From assembly GCF_019578655.1 (NCBI RefSeq), contig NC_063256.1, positions 33,652,342 to 33,716,341 on the forward strand: a DNA stretch of 64,000 nt, written 5' to 3'. Within the stretch, counting starts at the first letter, position 1, and every line of letters begins with the position of its first letter. This DNA comes from Ricinus communis (Eukaryota; Streptophyta; Magnoliopsida; Malpighiales; Euphorbiaceae). A program made the translations under genes and the position numbers. The notes beneath the pieces are model-generated. The model ran no database searches and was not told where the DNA came from. It saw only the letters and a program-made list of their open reading frames with translations. Below, one piece after another: positions 51,597 through 61,780 of this stretch.

Positions 51597-52330
51597 ATAA
51601 TCAATGAACTCAATTCCATCCTTTAATAGTTATTTACCCACAATATGTCTCACCCAAATGTGTTTGTTCTAAAGGTATTTTTTCTTTACAATGACAATTA
51701 TCAATTAGCAACCAATGCATAAAAGGTGTTGATTTTACCCAATGTATACTTGCTATGAAATTTCTCAATCATTCAACCTTAGTACCAGCAATTCCAGAGT
51801 TATAAACTTTGAATCATAGTATTAATTATCTAATCTCCAAGTAACTGCACACATACCAAGAGTATGCATAACCATGAATTTTTGTCTTATCTAAAATTGA
51901 GATCCAATCAACATCACTCTATCATTCTAATACAATAAGTAATATACTGCAAAGAATATCAAAGTTCATAGTAGCTCTCAAATATTTAATATCTCTCACT
52001 TATACAGCCCAATAATCTCAATTGGAATTATGTATGTACATGCTCAATCTACAAACTACATAGTCTATGTCATGTTAGGAAAAGTTCATTAGATGTAATA
52101 GATTTTTAATATTTTATAATTATTTAAACTAAGTAATTAAGTATCCTCGATATTTCTTTAATTAAGTATTAGCATCATAAGAGGGTCCTTATCGGTATGA
52201 CATCAAAATATCTAAACTTTTTAAAGAACTTTTCAACATAATGTTCTTAAGATAACATTACATTATCATCATTCCTTGTTGATTCATCCACGACTTCTAT
52301 ATTAAATTTAAAAGCAAAAAACTCTAAATG
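51540..52330 (-). pseudogene. Ty1/copia reverse transcriptase C-terminus and RNase H, decayed
   Basis: Reading down the minus strand, frames give EHYVEKFFKKFRYFDVIPIR (RT thumb start), CRLSMYIHNSN, IKYLRATMNFDILC (the 'RYLKGT' region), SDVDWISILDKTKIHGYAY (the 'DWAG...RKSTSGYxF' box), VKSTPFMHW and YAKLEVHLADALTKASEIF (RNase H end). The order is exactly that of copia pol. Stops and frameshifts are frequent, and no integrase or gag lies next to it; the earlier RT half is at 61.2-61.8 kb. Confidence 0.8.
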
Positions 52331-52379
52331 TTTTAAAAAAGATATAAAGGAGGGAAAATCCAAAAAAATGCAAAACTAG

Positions 52380-52740
52380 CCTTAAAGCATCACAAGACTT
52401 GGCTAAAAAACACTAATAAGATCACAATGCATCTGATGAAGCAAAGTAGGAACATTAATAACAACCACACCTCTACCATGCTTCAATACTTCATTAGAGA
52501 ACTAGTCAACAACCTTATTTCCTTCCCTTAACATTTGCTTAACCTGAACATGAAGAAAACTTTATAATAGATGACAAAAACCCTAAATCAGTTCAAAAAA
52601 TGACCCTCGTACCTCGAGCTAGAGGTTCACCAGTGCACTACAAGCTGCGACTCAACCTCCAAGATAAGCTATTTATACCCTTTATCTTGAGTTAGAATAA
52701 GACTATTCAGGACTGCCCATGGTTCTACCTTCATATCATA
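52380..52740 (-). pseudogene. second LINE-type RNase H relic
   Basis: Minus-strand frames read EPWAVLNSLILTQDKGYK, LILEVESQLVVHW, FRLSKC then MLREGNKVVD, which follow the RNase H-like (RVT_3) pattern: aElwal..gl.la...G, l.vEsDs..vv, and v.REgN..aD. Multiple stops; the RT part is missing. It lies beside the copia relic, on the same strand, and is not part of it. Confidence 0.6.
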
Positions 52741-52930
52741 CAATAATTGATATTAACCACATACTCAAAAGTCACTTACCGAATTCGTTTCGAAATATAA
52801 CTCCCCAATCAACTCTCCTTGAGTTCTTGTTTGAACAACCATCCTTCTTGAGCTTAACGCAAGGCACCTTAGGCGAAAAACCAGCTTACCAATCGAGTTA
52901 ATAAACATTTCCTGCCATAAGATTAGAAAC

Positions 52931-53836
52931 TGTGAAACCTTAAGGGTTATTGATGGTTACAAAGAACTGAGCTTGTCTAACAATTTCAATTAAATGTTTA
53001 TATGCAAGGGAAGAAGAACTGAAATCTCTTACTTTCTTAGAGCAGGACAGATTCACGCCTGTGAACCTCATTTTTCTAACCATGTACGAATCTTTATAAC
53101 AATGAAAAGTTTAAAGTTTAAGATAAAAAGGACAGTCGCATTCATAGGGAGACTTCCTAGCCATGAAGGTCAAGATTCACGGGCGTGAACATTCATTCAT
53201 GCTCGTGAAAAATCATTCCACCTCAAATCCTTTAAGAAATCTTAGAACCATTCATGGTCACCCTTTCCAGCCATAAAGCTAACAATTCATGACCGACACA
53301 AATCTTCTGAGCATGAAAGAAAGCATTCCCATCTGTGAAAGCATGCCCATGAAGAGTTTTTTCTTATAATTTCTAGTAGTCTTCAAGATCAAAGTTTCCA
53401 ATCGTGAATAAGATTTCCCAGCTGTAAAAGTAGGTTTCTCAACCATGAATTTTTCTTTATGGCCATGATGAGTTTTAGACTTTTAAATCTAGGTTTGGCA
53501 CTGAAGCATTACGACCGTGAATGAGGATTCCCACCAATGAACCTACATTTTTGAAGATTTGTTGAAACAACTATATTTGTATTTAATGAAGGTATATCAT
53601 CTCTATTTCCTCTAGAGCTATAAAAAACTTCATTTTTTACAGTTCTAAGATAAGCAAGAGCATTTACTTAAGCCTCCATTCGTAATATCTCTCAAAAACC
53701 CTAAATTCTTCATTAATTTCATCTTGTATTGAAGATTTAAGGTATGGCTTGAATCTTTAGCTAGTTAAGTGATTGATTCTTGTATTCAAAGCTCAAAAAG
53801 GTTAGATTGAGCACTTGGGTAAGGGATTATGTGGTA
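52931..53836 (+). repeat. truncated LTR copy of the SIRE-like copia element
   Basis: Starts TGTGAAACCTTAAGGGTTAT and is collinear with the 3' LTR from 55878: shared are GGTTATTRATGGTTACAAA-like sequence, the palindrome-rich middle, TTGTATTCAAAGCTCAAAA and TTGGGTAAGGGATTA, where the match stops. The last 300 bp of the LTR (R/U5) are missing. Probably the 5' LTR of the element that ends at 57072, disrupted by deletion or recombination. Confidence 0.65.
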
Positions 53837-54366
53837 TATTTTTAGCATATATTAACTCCCAAGGAGCCTAATTTATGCTCAAACATGTTTGGAATATGTT
53901 CTCAAACTTTTTTTTCTGTTTTCTATTTATTTCACGGTTGGGAATAATTCTTTCCACTCGTGAAAGACAACTTCATAGCCATGAATCTTTCTTTACAGCT
54001 GTGAATTAAGTTTTAACTCAAAACATTATCTTTTTGGTAAAAGCAATCACGAGAAAGTGTCCCACCCATGATTTCAGTCTTCACGGCTAAGAAAACTTCT
54101 TCTCGGGTGTGAACAAGGGCGTGAACGCTGTGTTTTCTGCAAAAATAAATACAAATAGCTTTTTTTCAAAGTTGAACAAACACCATTTATTCAAACTAGT
54201 TGTTCCAACCATATTCTACCCCTAATTAATGTTATATTCAAAAACTCATTCAATTTAACACTTCTCACTTTAAAATTTTAAAATCTATTACTTTCTCTCT
54301 CTAAATTCATATTTAAATCCCTCTTTCTCTATATTTCCATATCCAAATCCCTAAATCATCTCCTCC

Positions 54367-55491
54367 ATGGCAAGTCGTGTGAAAATATGGTTTACCAAGA
54401 AAGGGAAATCCTTCGTAAGTAGTGAATACTTATCCTTCATCCTCAACAAGGAGCATAAAAAAAGGTATGCATATTCGAAGTCTAGGAATTTCACCCCCTC
54501 TAGACGATTCTGTTGAGTCACTTTAGCCAAACTAGGCTTAAAAGAGAAAATGGTAGAAACTCTCTCTAGGAATGGGTGGATGACCTTTGTGAACATCAAA
54601 GAGGAAACCTATAGAGAACTCATCCTAGAATTGCTTTCTTCTCTTGATCTCAAACCCAATGGGGACATGGCTTTCCAATTAGAAGGGCCAGAGAAATCCC
54701 GAATTGTCTCTTGATTTGCCACCATTTTTGGATTACCTTTTGAGGGCACACTACATGAGAGGGCAATAATTGAGTTTATCCTAGGGCATGCATGGCAATC
54801 CCTCACTGCAGCTAGGAATTAAGATGTCAAAACCGCAAAGGCCTCCTCCCTTGTTGATCCTACCTATAAATATCTCCATAGGGTTATGTCCTATTCTATT
54901 TGTGGTAGAGGTGAGAGTAATGGTTCGGTTAGAAAAACTGAATTGTTTTCCATTTGGTGTATGGAGAACAATCATCAAGTGGTATATAGTAGATGATTGG
55001 CGAATCAATTTTATTCCATAGCCCAAAAGAAGGTAAAGGACATGGTCAAAGGGGGTTTTAGTGACAAGGATTGTGCTTTTCCTTGAGTGATTTCATACGG
55101 AAGAGAATGCCTTTCCTCCATTTAAGCTAGGAGACAATGTTTAATTTTACCTCACAAGCTTGGTCAAGATGGAGGTAATCAAGAAAGTGGCCCCCAATGA
55201 GTTTCGATTCCTTAATGCTAATGAGGAACCTAGTTAGGAAGAGCAAGATTTGGAGGACTTTCGGCACAGACGTGATGAGCCCTTTAGGAAGCGTCCTTGA
55301 AGCCATGGAGTGGGTGACTCTTCTTCCTCTTCTTCTGACTCTTGGGTCTAACAAATCATTTCTCATTTTGACGCCAAGTTGATGCCAAATTTGGTGAATT
55401 TGATACTCAGTTTGAACGCTTAAAAGGAAAATACAACACTCTTCAAGCTGATGTCAAGTTCATTAAAGACCAATTCCTTGGCCCTCTTTGA
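54367..55491 (+). pseudogene. extra ORF of a plant LTR retrotransposon (ORF1/env-like position), broken
   Basis: From ATG 54367 the plus strand reads MASRVKIWFTKKGKSFVSSE, then after stops FVNIKEETYRELILELLSSL, KSRIVS, FATIFGLPFEG and SLVDPTYKYLHRVMSYSICG, ending in a coiled-coil-like FDAKFGEFDTQFERLKGKYN. At least three stops or frame breaks interrupt it. A leader with CTAAATTCATATTTAAATCC-like sequence and 'ccctaaatc' precedes the ATG. From family memory, the layout (conserved globular part, acidic tail, coiled coil, located before the 3' LTR) fits the additional ORF of Athila or SIRE-type plant elements. No RT is next to it. The identification is an inference. Confidence 0.45.
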
Positions 55492-55620
55492 TTTTTTTTT
55501 CAATCATTTTTTTAACATATTTTAAACTTTTCATATTTGTAGTTTTTAGTACTTTTGGGAACATAACTTTTTTTTTGCTTTGTACTCTCTTTTTTTGCCT
55601 CACTTCTTTTTTGTTGGTGC

Positions 55621-55877
55621 CAAAGGGGGAGAAGTAGTGCATTTTTCTTTTTATATTTTTTCTCTTATTCATCCTTAATTAATCATCAATGAAATATCTA
55701 TTTATATTCAAATTGTGTTTTTGTGAATGAACAATTCCTATTGTGATTGATATTGTGGCTTTTTATATTTTTAATAAGTTGATTAAATCCTTGAAAAATC
55801 ATAAGCATAAACTCCTTTTGAAAGGGAAAGAAATTAATTTTAAAATAATTATTTGTCACCATAAAAAAAGAGGAGAA
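55621..55877 (+). other. polypurine tracts before the SIRE-like 3' LTR
   Basis: CAAAGGGGGAGAAG at 55621-55634 and AAAAAAAGAGGAGAA at 55863-55877; the second abuts the LTR start TGTTGAAC. Two purine tracts near the 3' LTR are usual in SIRE/Maximus copia elements (family knowledge). Confidence 0.6.
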
Positions 55878-57072
55878 TGTTGAACTTTAGGGGTTATTAA
55901 TTCTATTTTGATGGTTACAAACAATTAAGAACGACTAATTTTATGTTTAAATATTCATGTGGAAGGAAGAAAAATTAGTTCTTCTAAATTTGGGCAGATT
56001 CACGTCCATAAACTTTTATTCACGGCTGTGAAACTTCAATTTTCCAGCCATGAACAAAATTTTCCAGCCATTAAGAATTCTCACCTCAAACAATAAAAAG
56101 GGCAATAGCTTTTACGAAATCCTTCTAAGCCGTGAAAATGAGAACTCATAGCTGTGAATAATGTTAACGCTTGTAAAAAATTCCTTCCTTTCAAAACTTC
56201 AAGAAATCACAATAGAGGTTACAACCAAAGTTCCCAAGCCATGAAACATGTATTCCCAGCCGTGAATAAATCTTCCCACCTAATGAAGAAAAGTCTTCTC
56301 AGCCGTGAAGAAAAAATTCATGCCCGTAAATGATGGCAACTCTCCAAAACTTCAAGAAATCATAGTAGAGGTCACAACCAAAGTTCTCAAGCCGTGAAAG
56401 CAGTCTTCACGGTCGTGAAGAATTATCCACGATCATGACGGGTTCTAGCCTTTTAAATCTGCTTTTCGAATTGATACTTTACGGTTGTGAAGAATCCTTT
56501 CCACCTATAATCTATTTTTATATTTAATAACGGTGCAACGTCTCTATTTCACTAATAAGTATTTAAACATCACTTCTAAGTGATCTGGGTCAAGAAAGAG
56601 CATTTATCTTGAGCCCCTATTATGCATTTACTCTCAAAATTTTTAAATCTTCATCTTTCTTATCTTGTATTAAAGATTCAAGCTTGGAATTCAATCTTTG
56701 GGTAGTTGGGTATTTAACTCTTGTATTCAAAGCTCAAAAGGTGAAATTAAATATTTGGGTAAGGGATTAAAAAGCTCTTGTAACTAAGATTAAAAATCTT
56801 AGAATGGGTTAGAGTATGAGCCTTTAGGAAAACACTTGGGTTCATTCTAAATCTTGTAAAAGAACACAAATAGAGTTAGCTTTGTAATTCTATTTGATAG
56901 TAGAAATCTCAAGAGAATTCTTAAGAAATGGATGCAAGCAAGAGGTGGCCAAACCACTATAAATTCTTGAAGTTGTGAGTTGTGCTTGATTCTCCATTCC
57001 TTGTTTATTTTGTTTTTGATTTTTGATTTTTCATCAATTCACTCCCCTATCTTGGTTGCCTCTAGAATTACA
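55878..57072 (+). repeat. 3' LTR of the SIRE-like copia element
   Basis: 1195 bp from TGTTGAACTTTAGGGGTTAT to ...CTAGAATTACA. U3 carries the palindrome cluster; a TATTTAAA at about 56571 may be its TATA box. The end section (GGTTAGAGTATGAGCCTTTA, ...ACCACTATAAATTCTTGAAG, CACTCCCCTATCTTGGTTGC) is shared with the partial LTR at 60231-60539. No primer-binding site follows, consistent with a 3' copy. Confidence 0.65.
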
Positions 57073-57379
57073 AGTAGCATCCAAGTTAGGTTAATACGAT
57101 TAGAAAAACTAAAAGCCTTAGAGTCTAGTAGAGGTCGAACTGTGTGTCTAGGCATATTGGGGTGCCTAACCCCTTCCCAGCACGTACCTAACTTTCTAAA
57201 GCTGAATCTCTAATTTGAAGAGATGGAAAGCTAGGCTCTCTGCGAGGAATCCGAGCCACCATCCTTTGCCCCTCTTTATTTGTCCCGGTTAGTTTACCCG
57301 GGTGGTGATTCTTAGTCTTCTCCGATAATTCACAGTCAATGCGATTGTCATGATCCCTTGAGACCTTTTCTCTAATAGC
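57073..57379. other. possible retroelement fragment
   Basis: GC-richer piece containing GGGGTGCCTAACCCCTTCCC (57160) and GGTGGTGATTCTTAGTCTTC (57302). Similar GGTGCCTAAC-type words occur in gypsy LTR ends in other plants (from memory). No coding content. It separates the SIRE-like LTR from the gag relic. Confidence 0.3.
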
Positions 57380-58850
57380 TCACTTTCGAATCGAGCCTAG
57401 TATAGACGAGAAAACCTTTAACACAATGATGTAGCCACAATCGCTGCCACGCTTACACATGTCATGCACGTTCACCTCTTGAAAATATGTCCCTGTAACT
57501 GCTTTTCTTTTATGATTCTCTTCTCTCAAAAGTTTCTCATACTCTGAAACTTTATCAACTAATTCATAAAAATACATGAATTCTATATCTTGAAACTTTT
57601 TTCTCAACTCTTTCTTGAGACCCCTTTGCGCCATCTTGACATACTCATTCTCAGGTAGGAATATATTGCAACTGTTCTACATTTTCTTGAACTATACTAT
57701 GAATAAGTCAATCGTCTCCTAAGGGCCTTTGAATGACTTTAGAAAGTTCCATAATACAAACTTCAGGCTCAGCTCTAAAGAACCGAGTATGAAACTGTCT
57801 TTCCATCTCCTACCAGGTAAAAATCGAGTTCCTCAGAAGGGTGGCATACCAAGTGAAGGTTGTTCTAGTAAGTGAGTTTAGAAACTACCTCAACTTAAAA
57901 TTAAAAATAATTATCACAGTCTACCATTCCCTATATTGAATGGTGAACCTGATAACATGTTTTAAGGTAGCTGCCCACCTTCTCTTGAAAATAGTTATAA
58001 CTCAGGGACACTATAACCCTTTGGGTAAGAATTATCTCTATCAATATAATCAGGGTAATGCTTGTGAAATTTTGGATGGCCAAATTGACCTAAGCTGGGT
58101 CCGTATAACTCTTGTATTACCTCCCTCACAACATCTGCATCAATATTGATATATGGATTTTGCATGTGAGGAATATTTCCTTGTTGAAGTCCATTTCCGG
58201 GAATAGTTCCATAAGTCTTAAGGAAATAACTCTGCCTCATAGAGATAAGATTGAGCAACAAGATTTTTAATTTCATGGAATTGTTGAGGAAACACAGTCC
58301 TATCATTTTGGTCACGGTTGGGTTGTGGAACTCTATTAAGTCCATAATTCGCTTTACTTCATATTAGGAGGTTGGTATCTTTCCTTATTCTAAAAACACG
58401 GTAGTGCATTGACTTCATGAGAATCCTCTAAGGATTGCCCCTAGAGCTCCTCAACCACCTGGCGAGCAAGCCTATATACGACCTCCTCTTAATGTCGGAT
58501 AAAAATTTCATGCATGTGATGTAGTAACTTTTTAGTCATAATAGTTATCTGCCAATTATCCTCATGGTATGACTTAAGGCCTTCTCATTAAGCATCAGGT
58601 AGTACCTTGAGTTTTTCCTTAACTCTTATGCTAGACTCTTCTAATTATCTTTCTCTCTCCTTATTTCTTGATTTTATTGTTTGTAGAAATTCTTTTAGGT
58701 CATTAAAACTAGAAACAAGAGGATCTTTGCAGTTACCTTTTATCCCAACAACTGTTAGGAGTTGTTGCACTGCCTCATCTTGAGTGTGAGGTGCTTGAGG
58801 AGATGCTCTCTCTCCGATCTGTCTTTCAATTTGTTCCACCACTTATGAAA
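57380..58850 (-). pseudogene. Ty3/gypsy gag remnant
   Basis: Order on the minus strand matches a gypsy gag: N-terminal MVEQIERQIGERASPQAP (58842 down), then YGPSLGQFGHPKFHKHYPDY and IDRDNSYPKGYSVPEL (about 58110-57995; family members have PYP..ID..pfPrGYkiPeFs), then MAQRGLKKELRKKFQDIEFM and VSEYEKLLREENHKRKAVTG (57634-57470). Frames change between them and stops occur. Pol is absent to the left, so only the 5' part of the element remains. Confidence 0.7.
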
Positions 58851-58956
58851 TGTGAACACCATGCCCTACTATTGTATAGGTATCATCCTCATCCTGGGAC
58901 CCAACAACTTCTTTTTCCAATAAATACGAGTCTTTGGCGGCATCACCTCGAGATGT

Positions 58957-60170
58957 GTCCCACCATGCGTGCCAAAAAAATATTGTTTGTACAATATTTA
59001 GCCATTCATGTGTGCTAGTATTGCGAGCATGCCAGAGGTGTATTACCTAAAAAATAATGTGTCTAATGAAAAGCAAATCAATTACATCGATCTAACTTTT
59101 ATCAGAACGATTGTACGAAAGGACTTAAGGAACCTAAATTTTTCTAGACTCTTAACTCTACTCCTAAAAACTTTTTTAAATCTAAGTAACATGACTATTT
59201 TTTAAGATAAAGAATTGCAACTAAGAACTGAAAAAATAAGACTAATAAAAATGAAAGTTGAAGAAATTGAATTAGAAAATTATGTTTATGAATACTGAAG
59301 ATAGATCTGAGCTAAGGAAATTAAAAACTAAAAGCAAATTGAAATAAGTAAAAAGCTATAGTATTATAGAGAAAATATTGCTAAGTATTGTTGATTTTTT
59401 TGAATGATTGTTGGTTCCTCTTTAGAAGTGAGCTCCTCAATTTATAGACTTCTTCTGCTTGGTGATCACGTCTTGGATAACTACTTCAATCCACTACCTT
59501 AATAAAGCAACTTGTTGAGGCAATTAAGCACGTGAAGCTATCTTTAATGAAGTGATGCCATCAACTCTCCCACTTTCTCAAAATTTAAACATGTTAAGTT
59601 ATTAAGAAAGTGGTGTAGTGGAGTTCTTCAACTTCCTATAACATGACAATTCTTTTCTATACTTTCTCTTGAAACATCTCTCCTCTATTTTCAACTTCTC
59701 AACTACTCATCTCTTTTCACACTCCATATTTTACACGTGCTAGTTGAATAAAGTCTCTGCATCAAAGTTCTTCATTGCACCATCTTAGGTATTTGAAAAG
59801 ATTACTGCATTGCCTCAACTACTTGAGTCAGTAAAGTAATTATTGCACCGTCTGAAGCACTTGAATTAGTAAAATAATTATTTCGGACTCAACAATATCT
59901 TTGCATACTGATTTTTACTGCACCACCTTGGATATTTGAGTCATCGAATAATTACTGCACCGCCTCAAATATCTAAATCGGTGAAATAATTATCATTTTG
60001 CACCACCTCAAACAGTTTAGTCACTAAACTAAAAATTATAGACTCAACAACATTCTTGCATAATGACTCTTCATTGCACCACCTCAAGTATCTAAGTCGG
60101 TTAAATAATTATTATTATGCACCTCCTCAAATAGTTGAATCAGTACAGAATCAGACTGCATTAGGTATTA
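58957..60170 (-). mobile_element. leader and probable 5' LTR of the gypsy gag remnant
   Basis: TTTGGCACGCATGGTGGGAC (minus, 58976-58957) is a diverged version of the leader TTTGGCACGCCCGGTGGGAC which in plant gypsy elements lies between LTR and gag. Upstream on the minus strand a TATA-like TCTATAAATT at about 59450-59441 would give R/U5 from about 59415 to 58985, and U3 beyond that, including the repeat array at 59763-60160. The exact LTR ends are not found. Confidence 0.45.
59763..60160. repeat. degenerate tandem array, unit about 45-50 bp
   Basis: About seven diverged units around TTGCACCACCTCAAGTATCT followed by GAGTCGGTAAAATAATTATT. A longer period of roughly 145 bp is visible, because 'GACTCAACAAYATYYTTGCATA' -like junctions recur near 59886 and 60031. 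Probably lies in U3 of the flanking gypsy LTR. Confidence 0.75.
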
Positions 60171-60230
60171 TGCACATGGGTCAAGTATTTGAAAACATAT
60201 TAAAATTTTTGGGCTTGGGCAAAAAATATT

Positions 60231-60539
60231 TAGAGTGTAAACACTTAGATTGGGTTATAGTGTGAGCTTAGAAAAATCACTTAGTTTGGAGCATGAACCT
60301 TGAAAAAACACTTGGATTTATTCTTAACCTTATGAAAAATAATTTAGATAGGGTTAGGTTGTAATTCTATCTGATAGTGAAAATCTGAAGAGCATTCTTG
60401 AAGAGTGAATATAGGCAAGAGTTGGCTAAACCACTATATAATCCTTTTGTTGTGCTTGATTACTTACTTGCTTAGTCTTGATTTTGGGTGTTTAATTCCA
60501 ACTAATTCAACCTCCCTCTTAGTTGCCACTATAATTACA
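60231..60539 (+). repeat. partial LTR (3' part) related to the SIRE-like LTR
   Basis: Collinear with 56790-57072: ACTTGGATTTATTCTTAACC, TAATTCTATCTGATAGTGAA, AACCACTATATAATCC and the terminal TTAGTTGCCACTATAATTACA region. It has an additional block (GAGCTTAGAAAAATCACTTA) missing from the other copy, so it is a different subfamily or insertion. The 5' part is missing. Confidence 0.65.
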
Positions 60540-61190
60540 GTAATGAATTCCTAAGCTTGCTCAATCTGCTCGATATACTTGTGAATAAATAGCAACTTAT
60601 AATGAAGAGACATAGAAGATCTTTTAAAAATTCTCTCATTATGCCAACAACACAACTGCTAAAGCATACTAGCAAAAAACACACTTTAGTTCCTATTGTA
60701 TCTACCCCTTTTAGAACAAGTAGATTAAATTCAACCAGCCATCAAGCTATATTCTAGTCATATCTATGGAAGAAAACTTGCCATACGTTAGCTGCAAAAG
60801 AGTAATCTCTAAGAAAATAGAAAGGGGATTCAATTAAAAAATACAGTTAAGACAATAAGAGTTGCTAGAAAAGCCCCTTTTACATCTCTCCTCATTGCCC
60901 ATTGAAAGCATTTGACTTGTATTGGTATTATTGATGTAAAGAATAACATAACATAGATAGTATATTTAGCTATTTATAGTATAAACAACTATATATACTA
61001 TCTGGTCCTTGTATTTAATAATGTTGTTGAAGTCATTATCTCTATAAATAGTGATCATAATTATTTATCACTATCAATGATCTTTTCTTGAGATGCTAAC
61101 TAACTTAAAACCTGAACTCACCGAGGAATAGGAGTACACCAAATTACATTGTAAAGAGACCGTATCCCATAATCTTTCCCCTTCTTTGAA
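60540..61190. other. repeat-derived DNA, unclassified
   Basis: Moderately complex sequence without recognisable protein. Position between an LTR fragment and a copia relic suggests retroelement origin. Confidence 0.35.
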
Positions 61191-61780
61191 TGCCAGACTC
61201 TTTAACTTTATGTACTATATTAAAACTGTACCAAATATGAGCATGCCATTTACGTAAAAATAAATTTATATAAATAAATTTATCTACTTTAGTAGTAAAA
61301 AAATATTGCACAATAAAACTTGATAAAAATCTTCATACTAAATTGAGGTGTTTATTTTAGACCATGTAAGAATTTAAATAATTTACATACTTTATTTGTT
61401 GTCCATAAATAACCTTAAAGTTGCAGAATATAAATTTCATCTTTTAAATTATCATTTAAAAGAACGTTTTAATATCCATATAATATGTATAAAAAACTTA
61501 TGAATTGAAGCCAAAACAATCAAAACCAAATTAAATAAATTCTAGTTACAAGAGCAAAATTATAAAAAATAGATATATATATTTTTTTAAGTAGAAACTT
61601 CTATAATCAATTTAGCTTTATATTTTCAATAGTTCTATTAGGATTATATTTTCTTTCAAAAATTAATTTGTACCCAAAATTTAAAGCTAAATTAGCTATG
61701 TCGATCAAAATTTAAGCTTTAATTTAAAGCAAAATTTAACCTAGAGCCAACAATTAGATTGTAAGTTAAAGGAAAATTCA
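61190..61780 (-). pseudogene. Ty1/copia reverse transcriptase N-terminal half, decayed
   Basis: Going down the minus strand, frames give FERKYNPNRTIENIKLN (the 'fkRKy.pdGtiekyKArlV' start of RT), LIVLASIHKF, MDIKTFF ('qMDVKTAFLnG'), KDEIYILQL-like sequence, KVCKLFKFLHGLK ('kvckL.kSLYGLKQaPr.W'), KVDKFIYIN ('dkCvYik') and MLIFGT, next to the catalytic DD position. The recognisable match stops near 61200. Stops and frame shifts are common. Confidence 0.7.

Larger units (their letters stand above)
52990..56520. repeat. cluster of degenerate palindromes, TTCACGGYCGTGAA-like
   Basis: Around thirty imperfect copies of a 14-bp dyad or its half sites (CCAGCCRTGAA, CCGTGAA) occur in three blocks: 53050-53530, 53930-54130 and 55995-56500. 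Best copies are TTCACGGGCGTGAA (53176-53189), TTCACGGCTGTGAA (56019-56032) and TTCACGGTCGTGAA (56406-56419). Spacing is irregular, mostly 20-40 bp. Two blocks are in LTR U3 regions; the middle one precedes the extra ORF. Confidence 0.75.

Noticed and set aside
52990..56520. Palindromic interspersed repeats as a CRISPR-like array
   Set aside because: The units are degenerate, unevenly spaced and lie in retrotransposon LTRs of a plant nuclear genome; there are no cas genes and no uniform spacers.
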